The notes below the pieces were generated by a model. The model had not been told where the DNA came from, ran no database searches, and saw nothing but the letters and a program-made list of their open reading frames with translations. Below, piece by piece: positions 10,961-23,344 of a stretch of 64,000 nt of DNA. How positions within the stretch are numbered: position 1 is the stretch's first letter; each line of letters starts with the position of its first letter. The translations under genes were made by a program, and so were the position numbers. This DNA comes from Hydractinia symbiolongicarpus (taxonomy: Eukaryota > Cnidaria > Hydrozoa > Anthoathecata > Hydractiniidae), in assembly GCF_029227915.1 (NCBI RefSeq), contig NC_079883.1, forward strand, positions 16,990,001-17,054,000, in the 5' to 3' direction.

Positions 10961-11406
10961 AGAAGAAAATCGAGCGAAGACAATTCCACTGCTTTCCCTG
11001 AAGGCCTTTAGTTGCTAATTTTTTTACATTTTCGTAAGTAGCGAAATACATTGCGGGTGGAATTTGGTGGAATTGTGTTTTTTTTGTTCTCTTTAGAGGT
11101 ACTAACAAGTACAGAATAGAATGGATATATGAGAACAAATTGATACATGAAATTTAGCCATGCTCCCTAAATCTATGTGATTTCACGTTTTTAACAACTT
11201 AATTTCATTCTATTGCCTTTTTTTTGGCAACTAGAGGTAAAAACGGTGCGTTAATAGATTTAGGTTACTCACAGATTAATAATACTACTTTAATTTACAC
11301 ATGATTGATAATATTGACATTTTTTGATGCTCCCTAAAATCAATTTTGGAATGGAATTTCGGGAGCTACAACGAGATACAGTAAGTAAGTAAGTAAGTAA
11401 GTAAGT
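10961..11406. repeat. Non-coding DNA ending in a (GTAA)n microsatellite
   Basis: The microsatellite GTAAGTAAGTAAGTAAGTAA occupies 11381-11406. The preceding 400 bp contains two more CTCCCTAAAAT-like words and no gene. Confidence 0.6.
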
Positions 11407-11660
11407 ACAAATTTCACTTTATTGGGACCATGGCTTTACTTCAGTGAGTAGTGGGACCAAAATTCTAAGTGGGACCGTTTTCGGTCCCACTTAGAATTTA
11501 AACTTTAAAAATGCATTTCTCATCATTGACAATGCCCACAAGTCTTTCTAAGTTGGTCCCACTTAACTTCGATTTTTCCTTTTCTTACTATAATTCTTCG
11601 TCCCGTACTTTTATGCTTTTTTGGGACCAGATAATTTTCTATAAAGTTTGCTTCTTCTTT
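11407..11660 (+). repeat. Dispersed repeat, copy 1, with a perfect 17-bp hairpin
   Basis: It is similar along its length to 23345-23600 in the same orientation (shared blocks GGCTTTACTTCAGTGAGTAG and AATGCATTTCTCATCATTGA). Within it, 11460-11476 and 11483-11499 are perfect inverted repeats with a six-base loop (stem GTGGGACC and flank). The word GGTCCCACTTA recurs several times. The family was not recognised. Confidence 0.7.
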
Positions 11661-12719
11661 CAATCCTGATTGGACAAGCATGCTTTTTATGACAAAAACA
11701 ATCTCTGAATGAGCAGTGCGTAATTTACTTATTTACTTCTAGGTCCCATTAACACTTCATTGTTCTTACTGCTTACTGCTGGTCCCATTAATGAGGTGAC
11801 TAAAACTTATGGATATTTCTTAATGCTTGTGGTGACAACTTATTTTAGATAAACGGCAAAGAACATCACACTGCAGCTACTTTCTCTTTTTTCGTAAGGC
11901 TCGTATCCACTAGAAACCCATTTTACTTTTTACTGGTGAAATTTTCCTATAAAAATGATCAAATTCGTTCCGCTGCTTTAGAAAGTAAGAGAGTACCAGC
12001 TGCTAATCAAATGCCAAGTTTGTTGCAGCTAGGCAGATGGAGCGCCAAAATAAATTTTATGTAGATAATATTTTATGTAAAGTGACTTTTTGTAAACCTT
12101 TTAAAAACATTTATTGAGATTGTTGAGTCAGCTCTATGTTAAAATTTGTCTTTATGTTTTGTGTGCCATGCTTGTTCTGTAGTTTATATAGCTATCGTGT
12201 TGTCAAGTGTAGTTACCCAAGTGTATATTAGGTGTAAAAAATTTAATCCCGTTTATGTGAATTGTATGGCAATTTGTGTCAGTTATGAAATTTAATTGTA
12301 TAGTAAACTCTTTAGGGAATTTATACTTATTTATTTAAAAGCACATTTTTTCAGTTCATTTGTTCACTAGAAGTCACTGAGGTGATCACAACTTTTTCAA
12401 TGTTATTAAAGTCATAAAATCAATGTCAAGAAAAGTATTCTAATCAAGTTTATTTTTCAAAGCGTCACACTTGGCAAGCTGTTAAGCATTATATAGTTTA
12501 CAAATATTTGTTATATTTCCTTAGTCATTCTTTTGAATATTCACTACATACATTTTTGTATATATTGTAGTTTGACCACATCGTTACAAGCATCAAAACT
12601 GTAAGCAAAACTTGTCTTTTTTTGGGTAACCCTACATTCAAACAGCAGGCAAATGTTTGCTAATGAGGCGTAATGAAAGGATCGCCGATAAAGTTCGTAT
12701 TGACTATTATTACATGCTA
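11661..12719. other. Non-coding AT-rich DNA
   Basis: Nothing recognisable. Composition is AT-rich with frequent stops on both strands. Confidence 0.45.
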
Positions 12720-12980
12720 CTGGAGCTATAAATCAAAATTCTTCTCAAGTTCAAGATACTCCAGTAGATGGAAAAATTGTAGTAATGGCATCCGAAGACA
12801 CTAGTATCAGCAAAAACTCAGACTCAGTTATTATCAATCGATGAATCAATACTAGCTGATGACATTGACGATTTTGTGGATAAAAACCAGTCAGGATATT
12901 ATGGCGAATCAATTGAAGATATAGATTCGAATATCAAGCATATGGTCTTCTGCACAAAGTACGGTAGTTATAACCACTAA
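12720..12980 (+). pseudogene. Possible decayed coding fragment, unrecognised
   Basis: Two overlapping plus frames read like protein: first Q-D-T-P-V-D-G-K-I-V-V up to about 12835, then, after a one-base shift, S-I-D-E-S-I-L-A-D-D-I-D-D-F-V and on to a TAA at 12980. The acidic, low-cysteine composition differs from random frames here. No family assignment is possible. Confidence 0.25.
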
Positions 12981-14124
12981 GCTACGGTGGCTTCAAATCT
13001 ACGGCGCCTTTAAAAACAAATTATAAGTGAGTAGTTGAGTTTTTTTGGTTATGCTATATGTGCACAATTTTGTGTAAATTTGTTCTGTTATGTTTCCTCA
13101 AATAATTATTTTTTTGTCTACCTTAAGTTCCAAGTTATTTTTTCTGGCTGTTTAAGATTATAATTAAGATTATAGGTATGTATTTTATCCAATGGTGTGA
13201 CGCAAGCATTCATTTTTGAATTAAGAGAAGGGCATCAGATCATTTATTACTGTGCCAAATTTTAAGTCAAAGGCAATATATTTGACATACTTAATACTAT
13301 TTTTGTTTGTGGTCAATAAATTCCTGGTCTGCATTTTACACAAACTTGAAAGTCTAATATCTTTAAAAGAATACATTTTGAACATATCCTTCTTCTGTTT
13401 TTTTTTATTTTAATCCTCTTAAAATGTATTTTTTTTCTTTAAGGCACTTTTAGTTGATTACACGTCCGTAATGCAGGTTTTTTTTAAAGGATAGCAATTA
13501 TTATTTTAGAAGTCCCAGATAAGCAAAGTTTTAGGTCAAGGGATTGAGCAATTATGCCCCACTTAGCGAATGTTCCACTTATACAGGGTCCCACTCAAGG
13601 AAAGTTTTTGCGTTTAATAGAGTTTAATAAGGAATTTAAGGGACAGGGGAGATTTGTCCCACTTAGCAAAAATCTCGCTTATCCTGGGAGATTATACTGC
13701 ATTGCGTGGATTCTATGCTATATGATAGAAGATATGGGGTTTGTTTAATCAAGCCAAAACTTGTATTTGCATTTATAAAATGGTATATATTAAATTCTAG
13801 ATGGAAGTTCAGACAAGTATGAGGAGCCTGTTCCAAGTGAGTCATTAAGTTACTGTGAGAATTAGTCCTTTTATTATCTTCCCCCATTTTGTACTTAGGT
13901 TTTTCTCGCAACTTAATTGGCTAATCTACAAGAAATATGCTATATTTTGCTTACCTGTTGAGAAACGAGTGCAATTTTTACTTATTCAGATAAAATAAAG
14001 GCTCTTGAAATATGTATCTGAGACATAAAACAATATTTCGCTATATTTTATTTACAATGTGAAAAGACATTGGATTGTTTTCTATTGCTTATTTTTCGTT
14101 TTTACTGTTTAGTAGTATTTTGTC
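12981..14124. other. Non-coding AT-rich DNA with scattered TCCCACTTAG words
   Basis: No gene recognised. Words of the GTCCCACTTAGC type appear near 13557, 13588 and 13657, like those in the dispersed repeat at 11407, so part of this may be an older relative of it. Confidence 0.4.
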
Positions 14125-14198
14125 GTCCCTTTTTACGCCGGCCTAGAGTGGCGTTAATTTTTGCTAGGTGACGTTAAAAGGTCCGGCGTAAAAAGGAC
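14125..14198. repeat. Imperfect hairpin, about 19-bp arms
   Basis: The left arm GTCCCTTTTTACGCCGGCC (14125-14143) is complementary, with one mismatch and one indel, to 14180-14198. The short loop is non-coding. It could be a very small foldback element. Confidence 0.55.
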
Positions 14199-14399
14199 TA
14201 AAAATATGGATTTTTTGCAAAAATCAGCGTTGTATTTTTGAACCCAGAAATTTGCTATTGAGCACCCCGTTACAATTTTTTCACAAAGACGAGTATCTTT
14301 ATAATCTTTAACTTATTTTTCTAGAAAGACATTCATCAAAGTAAAGTATTTTGACAAACAGCTCTGATTTATTGCTTCCAAAACAAACAATAGTTCTTC

Positions 14400-14501
14400 G
14401 AGTGTCTTAAAGATAGCAAAATAACAAACGATGCGGCTCGTGAGACATGAGAGTGTCTTAAAGATAGCAAAATAACAAACGATGCGGCTCGTGAGACATG
14501 A
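14400..14501 (+). repeat. Perfect 51-bp tandem duplication
   Basis: Unit 14400-14450 begins GAGTGTCTTAAAGATAGC and is repeated without any difference at 14451-14501, implying a recent duplication or an assembly effect. Confidence 0.9.
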
Positions 14502-16470
14502 GATACCAATAATTGAACACAATTGAGGTACCTCAGGCTAGTTTTAGCAGTTTATGATCTATATATAGAATTTAATGATCTTTTCACAATGTTTTATACT
14601 ATAAAACGTGGGTCTGATGTACCCTATTTCTAGCACCCCTCACTGCTATTCACGCGAGTTTTTTTTTAAATATGTGCAGTAGCCAAGATTCTAAGTTCTA
14701 AGTTTCTCTATATGTCATTTTACCCCTCTACTTCGTGACTGAGCGGACAGGCACCTGATGTACAATTGAGTTCTTCTTTTTCTGTGACAGTTTTGTCTAT
14801 TTGATTTTTATTCAAAAATGAAGAATATGATAGACCAACCTTAACCTTAGCGCTGTACCGCCTCTCTTTTCAAAACCTGTCGTGCCGATATTAGTCTCCG
14901 TCCCAATGAAAAAACTTAAAAAGCACTGGGAACGAGTTTAACAGTTGACGTCAGCGACAAAAAAACGCCTGGATTAAAACTTTTTCACGAAGAAGTTTGC
15001 TCATTTATTTTCCTCATTTCTGCTTTGTTTTTTGATTGGGTGTCCCTACTCTCCAGTAGAGGATTCGAAGTATCGTATGTAGAGAAGGGTGTTGTGTGGG
15101 TAAAGGGATGAACTAAGAAACAAGGGTTTCATCAGACGCACAGGCTTTGTTTCTTATACCGCTTTCTGCTCGGGTAGTGAAATTGATCCATGATAGAATC
15201 AACCACCCGAACTGGCGTAAGTGGTCGGTCATTATCAAGGGTCTGTTTATAACGAAAGGGTTACCTCTATATAATTCTTTCTCGATTTGGTTTTGGCCAT
15301 GCTTAACAGGTTTGGTTAGTGATTGATAACAAACCACGTGCGTTTATTAGCGAGGTGAAAAAGGAAAGGAAGAAATGTGCTGTCTTGTTGCTAAAGAAGA
15401 CTAAGTCACGTGATTTTATGGGTAAATATAATTGGTAGGTGGAAGGCACCTGTAATGGTGAGATTTTAATTGGTTGAGAGCGCCACTGCGCCTCGGGTAA
15501 GTGACATTATGTACAGTTGGTGAGTAGCGAATGTAAAACAAGCCAGAGAGGTCGTGCTGGAGGCGTGGAACACGCGCGCCTAGGGGTTATCTGGATGAAT
15601 AGAAAACTAGGCTAACGGACGAGCTAGCGTGTATGTACAGCGCAATCAGTCGATGAAATGTGCACAAGGGTAGAGTCTTGACTATAAAGGGGTAAGAAAA
15701 TGATGAAGCTACTCATATACCCTTCCCTCTCTTGTATACTGACTCACGAAACGCGTGTATACTGCAAAGCTGGCTGTATTTGCTGGAGTACAAAATTTTT
15801 GTTGGTAAACGCACATGGGCTTGTTGAGCTACCCGGCGAGTAGGATCTGTTCAGGGCTAAATGCACAAGAAAGGGCCGAGAAAACTGAAATTAAAATAGC
15901 CAAAGTAAATACATAAGAGGGGTGATCCAATGATCACGGATTTGCTCTGCGTGCGGAGCTCGGGACTGATTTATATAAATCATGTTTCAGATGGCGTATT
16001 TAAACCGATCAAATAAAACCAAATATATTTATAATATAAAAAGTTATTTTATAAATCTTAAAAGCATTTTTTTGAAGCGTATGTAGCTCACAAGTTTTCA
16101 CATTGTAAGTTCCGCAACTCATATTTGCATAAAAATATCGGTATTCCTTTATTCCTTTGATGTTTCCTTATATCAAAAAAAAAAACGTGAACTTTGTATC
16201 AACAAATTTTGACGCAATTTAAAAGTTAACGGAAGGAACTTCACCACTAAAATTTGTGGCCTGAGGGCTCTTAAATATTGATCACTTTGATGCTTGCGCC
16301 TTGAACCGGCGTACTAAAAGAATGGAGTGAACTTTGAACCACGTGCAAATACAGGTATATGGAAAAGTGTATAAAATTTGATTGTGTAAGAGTATAAAAC
16401 ATGTCTGGTATATACAAGTTTTTTTCCACCAAAAATAATCTCCATACAATTATTTACATATATGTATGAA
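14502..16470. other. Non-coding DNA with a locally higher-GC segment
   Basis: From about 14700 to 15970 the DNA is clearly richer in G and C than its surroundings, with TATAAAGGGG near 15684, but no ORF reads like a known protein. It may be an old insertion or a regulatory or promoter-like region. Confidence 0.35.
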
Positions 16471-17256
16471 GACGTATAAAGTTTAAAAAAAGACGTATAA
16501 AGTTTAAAAAGGACGTATAAAGTTTAAAAAAAGACGTATAAAGTTTAAAAAGGACGTATAAAGTTTAAAAAAAGACGTATAAAGTTTAAAAAGGACGTAT
16601 AAAGTTTAAAAAGGACGTATAAAGTTTAAAAAAAGACGTATAAAGTTTAAAAAAAGACGTATAAAGTTTAAAAAAAAGACGTATAAAGTTTAAAAAGGAC
16701 GTATAAAGTTTAAAAAAAAGACGTATAAAGTTTAAAAAGGACGTATAAAGTTTAAAAAGGACGTATAAAGTTTAAAAAAAGACGTATAAAGTTTAAAAAA
16801 AGACGTATAAAGTTTAAAAAAAGACGTATAAAGTTTAAAAAAAGACGTATAAAGTTTAAAAAGGACGTATAAAGTTTAAAAAGGACGTATAAAGTTTAAA
16901 AAAAGACGTATAAAGTTTAAAAAAAGACGTATAAAGTTTAAAAAAAGACGTATAAAGTTTAAAAAAAGACGTATAAAGTTTAAAAAAAGACGTATAAAGT
17001 TTAAAAAAGACGTATAAAGTTTAAAAAAAGACGTATAAAGTTTAAAAAGGACGTATAAAGTTTAAAAAAAGACGTATAAAGTTTAAAAAAAGACGTATAA
17101 AGTTTAAAAAAAGACGTATAAAGTTTAAAAAGGACGTATAAAGTTTAAAAAAAGACGTATAAAGTTTAAAAAAAGACGTATAAAGTTTAAAAAAAAGACG
17201 TATAAAGTTTAAAAAAGACGTATAGAGTTTAAAAAAAGACGTATATAAATTAAAAA
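16471..17256 (+). repeat. Minisatellite, about 38 copies of a 20-22-bp unit
   Basis: Core GACGTATAAAGTTT recurs at 38 positions from 16471 to 17238. It is separated by two main spacers: AAAAAG (20-bp unit) and AAAAAAA (21-bp unit), with a few longer ones. The last two copies are degenerate. Minus-strand reading gives an apparent LYTSF repeat protein, which is only the repeat read through. Confidence 0.95.
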
Positions 17257-17852
17257 TCAAAACAAAAACAAAACCAAAAACACGACACTAGATAATACGA
17301 AAGTGAGAAAAATTATAATAAAAATGAAGATTGGAAAAAGCATTCCCATGTTAATTTTATGCATTTAAAAACTTAAAATGCCTACAATTCTCTTTGGTTT
17401 AGTCTATGTTCTCTCATACCCTTTCTAACTAAGATGTCGTCCTCAACCTTTAAAGTTTTTCAATTGAGTCTTTTTTTTTCCGAATAAAAAGTATTGCCCA
17501 GCCTGAACCCCCGTTTTTTTTTTATTAAATTAGTAGGACTTATTTTTATATATTACACTAACCTACTCATTAATTATTATTAGTTGATGTTATTCTTACG
17601 CTGTTTTTGCACTGTTTTATTCAAGGCTCGAAAGATTAAAACATTAAGAACACCAGTTGAGCAAAACTTATTACTCTAATAAAAAGGTGGTGAGTAAAGT
17701 GTAAACTTTAATTCTAAAATTAAATTTAATTTTCAAAAAAAATTAATTCTAAAAAGTGGAAATCTATTTGAAATTTAAAAATTAAACTAAAAATTAAGAA
17801 AAGGTTATACAGCACTGACTTCTGTGACCGTAGATTGGGCAGACTCTTGATG
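17257..17852. other. Very AT-rich non-coding DNA
   Basis: No gene. Around 17690-17800 the sequence is nearly all A and T with repeated AATTCTAAAA and AAATTAA words. Confidence 0.5.
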
Positions 17853-18751
17853 TTATTTTAAACTCTCCACCGCCTTTCGATTTTCCATATAGTACTCCGT
17901 GTAGAATTCGCTGGATGAGTTATTCAAACAAGTCCGAATAAAAAGTGATTTAATTCTCCTTACGGTGGCTTTTGATAAGTGGTTTGAAACATTGACTAAC
18001 GGTCGGAACGATATGCAGATTTTAGACATAAAACATAGTCTAGGAAAATATTGTTCCTCTAACACAGCTTCACCATTAACCACAAATAGGATACAAACTA
18101 CAAAATACGGTATAATTAATACAAGGTGTGCCCCTAAAAGCAACATGGGCGTTTTTTAATCGCCATACCCTGATTTTGAGGCAAACTGAAACACCTTGCC
18201 AGTGTTAGAGTCACACTTAGTTTTTTAGGATGTTCTATGTTCTGTTCCTTTATTCTGACGGTATGCGTTATCGAACGGTATCTATTTTGATGATCTTTGG
18301 CTGTTCGCCATAATAAGAATTCTAAAACGTAAACAACAAGTAAACTTGGTTTGGAATATGAAGAGTGAAAGATACATGACAACACAATAAATGAACAAAC
18401 TCCAGACCAGATGGTGACAACTAACACAGTCAATTTGGATCGATTAAGTATGATTTTATATTTAAATGGAAAAGTTATTACCACGTATCTGTTAATCGTC
18501 ACTAAAGCCTGATTGGCCCATGATAATAAAAACATAAACATATACAGATTGGAGAAAATTCTTTTGCTTTCCGTGCCAACGGATGTGCATACAGCAATAA
18601 TAGAAAAACAAATATCTATAATGAAGGTATTAAATGGTAGAATTCCGTCCCGCCTTCGCCAACCTTTCTGCGTCAAACTTACTGCCACTCCGAATAACGT
18701 CAATATTATTGACATTAAAATAAGAAAAAATAACGTAGTTTCTTCCAACAT
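17853..18751 (-). pseudogene. Rhodopsin-like (class A) GPCR, reading frame interrupted
   Basis: ATG at 18751. The first frame (to 18134) has five hydrophobic helices: TM1 about residues 5-27, TM2 40-58, TM3 67-86 ending in NRY (residues 87-89, the DRY position), TM4 108-127 and TM5 136-148. A basic loop and the start of TM6 (KKLSVTLTLA) follow. The expected rest of TM6 (HLVLIIPYFVVCILF) and a TM7-like segment are in another frame, 18146-17853. An intron at about 18194-18134 (GTGTTTC...CTTTTAG) would remove the foreign residues but leaves the frame off by one base. I therefore call it a broken gene, or one with an exon border I have misplaced. Such receptors sit in the plasma membrane and signal through G proteins; the ligand cannot be guessed. 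Confidence 0.6.
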
Positions 18752-20369
18752 TCGTCATGATTCTAAACAGAAGTAAAATAATACGTTACTGAAACTTCAT
18801 AAAAAAACAATTCTTTTAAGAAATAACTTTTACGAAGTGCTTAAAGACGGGAAGATCTTTCGTTAAATATATATTTTTTCTAAAAAATTTTATATTTAAA
18901 TTAAAACCGACAAAGATACTAAAAGAAGCGATAAAAAGATTTAGGTCTACCTTGTGCGTCGAGCGTTTTATTCCTCGTGTCTTTTTTTTAAAAAGAAATC
19001 CTTCGTGCTCTGCTTCAGCATTGATAGAGTTTTGTTTACATTTTTTAGGACCATGATTGGCTAATATTTAACAATATAATTTTTACGATCGCCCAAATAG
19101 GACCTGTTTCTACTTTTTTGTTTGACCACACGCTGTACAATAATGCAGTCACTGGTTCTAATAACAATTGCGCATTCTATGTTGATTTACTGTCTTAAAA
19201 GTGCGCGCTTTGTTGTCTTGTCATGTGCTATAAAGATAAGAAGAAAAGGAAACTCCTCAAAATTGCAAAATTTAGTTATAAACAATAAATTATTATTGAA
19301 AAGAAAACTTATAAGGCTCAATACACAAAGGGTTATTAAGCCCTGTAAGCTTACTTTACTTTATAAGAAACATACTTTTTTGTTTGAGCCTTATGATTTT
19401 TAAAAAAATCGACATTTTGAGCCTAAGTAATTTTTAAAGTAATTCTTAAATATTTATTGAAACATCGATACTTTACTAATCTGGTAAACAAGGCTGATTT
19501 ACAATAAAAGAACTAATGTATAACACGAAAGTTGTTTTTAAGAAGAATGTTGTAGAAATAAACATGTCCGATTATTTGAATTTCGCACACAAAAAATTTG
19601 CTGACTGATCGAGCCTCAGCATTATTCTTAGATAGATACATAAACAGCAAAGCACAAAGCATACGATCATTTAATCCAAAAAAGTACTGCACTGTACGCT
19701 GGGTGGAACTTTTTGTATGTATTTTAAGCCTTCATAGCTAATAAAAATAAAAATATTTTTATTCAATAGACCTTTCTCGAATTTCCTAATTATGCCAAAT
19801 TTAATTAAAGAGGTCGATACTAAAAATGATTCTTATCTCTAAGTTCTTTAACAAAAGGTAGAACAAATTACCTAATTTTGTAGCTAAATATTTTTGTTAA
19901 GTGTCTCAATTGCGAACTGAAAGTTACGGTCAAACCCTTCATATAGCCGAGCTTTCTAGGAATAGCCTGGTTTTCAAAATAATTATTTTCTTCAAATCTA
20001 AATAAAATCCAACCGGAATATTATTTTGCTCTATAAACTTCAGTTTTGTCGTGATAATTTGATATTCTATCTTAATATCCTTATTTGAAGCGCATAGAAC
20101 CATTATCAAATGTTGGATGACGTCATAATTGTTATCGTTTATGAAATTCGGGAAGGGTAAAATTTAAATACAAAAAACGTAACAAAAATCACCTACTCCT
20201 GCTAAGAAAATGAAAAAAAAGCTTCCAACTAACGAAAAAGAACTTTATCTTTTTCAACGCGAAACTTTATTGTTCAGAATGTTAAGAATGATGTGGAATA
20301 AATTTTTTAACCTATGTCCCGCTATGTGTTCATCACACATAACCATCTTTGCAACAAGCATGTTTAAAT
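18752..20369. other. Non-coding AT-rich DNA
   Basis: No recognisable gene or repeat boundary. Short plus-strand ORFs near 19122 and 20210 have no family features. Confidence 0.4.
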
Positions 20370-20645
20370 GTCACTTAGCGGGACAAGAAAAATAATATAT
20401 TTACAATTAAGCTATATAGTATAACAACGCGTTTAAAAAGCACATAGTTTGTGGCGGGAAATTTAAAGCTTAAGAAACCATAACAACAACCAAAAAATTG
20501 GAACGGTTGGAAAAATAACGGGACACGATACAACAACAAAATATGTCAACCATTATAATGTTAAACAGTGTTGTTCGTGATAGTTAGATGCTGACATGAA
20601 TCTTATTTGTTTACGTCAACCAGAAGACGTGTCCCGCTAAGTGAC
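20370..20645. repeat. Inverted repeat pair with GTCCCGCTAAGTGAC arms
   Basis: GTCACTTAGCGGGACA at 20370-20385 is the exact reverse complement of 20630-20645, about 245 bp apart. Two further related words (near 20316 and 20669) flank the pair. Possibly a small foldback element. Confidence 0.55.
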
Positions 20646-21387
20646 TTTTGCACACGCCAGGTTTCGTGTCCCGCTAAATGCCTTGGGGCTTGTATTGTTG
20701 TTCGAGCACAAGGGGAACTACCGTGTTGCCCCAAGACGACGGTCTACTATAACGAAGACACGAAGCAGTTCATCGTTGTTCGCCGGAAGGGAAATCGGAC
20801 GTTGAGAGAGAGACTTGAGGTACAGGACTTTATGTAGTGGATTTTCTAAAAAAATTGAGGTCAAAATTGTTTTTAATGTGTTTAGAAGAAAAAGTGGTTC
20901 CTTCAGTTGTCATTTCTTTTGGTGTTTTAAATTAGTAGTTCGTTCGTCAATTAGCAAAATGACCTCAAGAGTATCATCTTGGGCGTAATAAGGGTAATTG
21001 CTTTTAATTATTTTTAAGAATATTTGAGGTTGAGATTTGTCAAAAAGACTACGGCTGATACGAAAAACACTATCCTTATAAAAAAAGCGTGTATACAACA
21101 CCATCACTAATTTACTCATCGCAGGTATTGCGCCAGTTTGTTGTGTTTTTTATTTAATTGCTATGGTTCTGAAGCAACAACACGAAAGCAAACAACAACA
21201 ATGACAGATAATGTTAGAAGTATATTTCTCTTGTTTCATGTCATAACTACACTTGAGTTTGGGGAAAGGGGGGGGGATGTCAGGTTTGGTATCAGGGGGG
21301 CCCAAACCAGATGCGTGTGTTTCCATCCTTACCCTTAGTAAGACGTATCACGTGGAAACGTCTGCGTATCTCGTGGAAACGCTAACT
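20646..21387. other. No convincing gene
   Basis: A 76-codon frame near 20607-20837 has better GC content than its surroundings, but no family resemblance and no ATG start. The rest is AT-rich with a G-run near 21262. Confidence 0.35.
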
Positions 21388-21657
21388 CAGCAACTCGCTT
21401 GGAAATTGCCTATATCTGAGCGACTCACTTGGAAATCGCCTACACCTCAGCAACTCGCTTGGAAATTGCCTACATCTGAGCGACTCACTTGGAAATCGCC
21501 TACACCTCAGCAACTCGCTTGGAAATTGCCTACCTCTCCGCGACTCACTTGGAAATCGCCTACACCTCAGCAACTCGCTTGGAAATTGCCTACATCTCCG
21601 CGACTCACTTGGAAATCGCCTACACCTCAGCAACTCGCTTGGAAATTGCCTACTACC
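21388..21657 (+). repeat. 60-bp minisatellite, about 4.5 copies
   Basis: Units start with CAGCAACTCGCTTGGAAATT at 21388, 21448, 21508, 21568 and 21628. Each is itself two related 30-bp halves (GCTTGGAAATTGCC and ACTTGGAAATCGCC). Copies differ at few positions. Because 60 is a multiple of 3 and the unit lacks stops, several frames are open on both strands; that is not evidence of a protein. Confidence 0.9.
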
Positions 21658-22152
21658 TGCTATGGCGTATCTCGTGGAAACGCACCTCATTTGTTAGGGA
21701 AACAAACGCATCTTCATCCCATTTGGCTGACGAAGGAAGCCCGACATCCCCACCAGCGCGGGTCAACAGTGCTTCTACCTCTGGACAAAAAACTTGGCAA
21801 TCGCAAGTAGCCAAATTTGGATCACCAAGAAAACCTTGAGGCAAGAGCACTGGTGTAAGCGAGCGCGCGTCTTTGATGCCAATTGATCCCTCCATCTTGC
21901 GTTGTAGATCGTTGCGTGTTGTAGTTCGTAGTATCGTTGCGTGTTATAGTTCGTTGTAGAAGACCCTCTTGGGCTACATCAATTGGTATCGTATGCACTC
22001 GTCATGTGTCGGATGATGGTCCGGTTATCGAGTTAACATAAGGGTTGTGGTTGATTGTAGAATTAGTTAATATGGTGACAGTTGTGGACATTGATGCCAG
22101 TACATGAAGTGATTGATGTACATAAAAGAAAAAGAAAAAATATATAATAACA
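21658..22152. other. Unassigned DNA after the minisatellite
   Basis: It contains further GTATCTCGTGGAAACG words and a short repeat of GTTGCGTGTT words near 21913-21950. No gene recognised. Confidence 0.4.
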
Positions 22153-22167
22153 GGGTGGGTGGGTGGG
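22153..22167 (+). other. G-quadruplex-forming motif
   Basis: The sequence GGGTGGGTGGGTGGG has four G3 runs with single-base loops, the pattern known to form very stable parallel quadruplexes. Confidence 0.8.
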
Positions 22168-23344
22168 CAAATCAAACTATTAGCAAAATGTGATGATGGA
22201 AACTAGTTGACTTTAGCTGCTCCCAATTTATAGGTAGGCAAGGCAATCTTAGGGGCCTGGATCTACAACAGTATTGGTTAGTTACCTTGAGGGCCCCTAG
22301 TGTTCATGCCTTGTGACCACCCTTTTCACTAGTCTACCATTCTAGATTTGAAATAACATTGAGTTTCTAAAGTATATCCTTCAATGATGCTAGTAGCCAT
22401 CTTTGTTGACACTTGAATACTGAATGCAATCAAAGCCAAGCCTCTCAACAAGGTATAAGTACTTACTTCAGGAACCGCAATTAACATGTGGTGAACTGTT
22501 GGTCCAACACCATCTTTAAGTGGCGTTGATGGTCATGATTATCCACATCCAACATCCAGCTTCTTATCGTTTTGGAAATTTTGTTGTTATTTTTTCAACT
22601 TTGGCGTCCGCTGACTTCCCTCGGGCATCATCATTTTGATCGATGTTTTCATCGTCATGGGAGGTGGTATCTTCTATTGGCTCTATTGGTTGCATCTCTT
22701 ATAATACTATATATGTGGTATGTAAATTGAATAAAGTCATTCACTTTACTAATAATATTCACCTGCGCATTATATATATATATACTATATTTACTGCTCT
22801 TTTTATTTACTACTTTACTTACGTTTTTTAATTTATCAGTCAAATATCAGTTATCAGGTTTCTATAGCACCATAAAAATAGATTTCGACCAAAAGTCCCT
22901 GTGATCCTCCTTAGTATTTGCTTTTAGGCCCTGAACAAGTTAAATAAATCTGACGATATCTCATGTATATATGTCACACCATCGGATGTTTTTATAAAAA
23001 CGACATTTTATTCTTTTTAATTTTTAACGATTTATCCCCCGACTTTTCTTTTTTGGGGCGGATGGTTATGTAAATTTGGTCTATATAAATTACATTTTTT
23101 TAAGACTCAATGCACTCTCCTTTTTTTAGTGTTTCTAAAACATATTTCGTGCGTAAATTTCCTGGCACAACCATCTGGTACAGAGAAAACACTTGTGAAT
23201 TTCGCAGGAAAACAAGTGAAGGTGTCTTAATATTTTGAAGTCAACATTAAGGCCCTTTTAGACGGTAAACTATTCGATAAATTATACATTAAGTTTACTA
23301 AAATAGAATACTTAACGTAATAGTTAAAAGTGTATTGAAAGAAC
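22168..23344. other. Non-coding AT-rich DNA
   Basis: No gene recognised. It includes a short (TA)n tract near 22771-22786. Confidence 0.4.

Noticed and set aside
15113-15337. 74-codon minus-strand ORF in the GC-richer region
   Set aside because: No family resemblance, no repeats of the frame elsewhere, and a short length.
17042-17260. 72-codon LYTSFF repeat ORF on the minus strand
   Set aside because: It is the minisatellite read through and has no Met-proximal context or domain.
20607-20837. 76-codon plus-strand ORF
   Set aside because: Non-ATG start and it contains the GTCCCGCTAA repeat words; coding nature not supported, though its GC content is above the local level.
21253-21895. Repeat ORFs (LAWKLPT, RLTWKSP and reverse-frame equivalents)
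   Set aside because: A 60-bp minisatellite without stops opens several frames on both strands at once; no frame is favoured.
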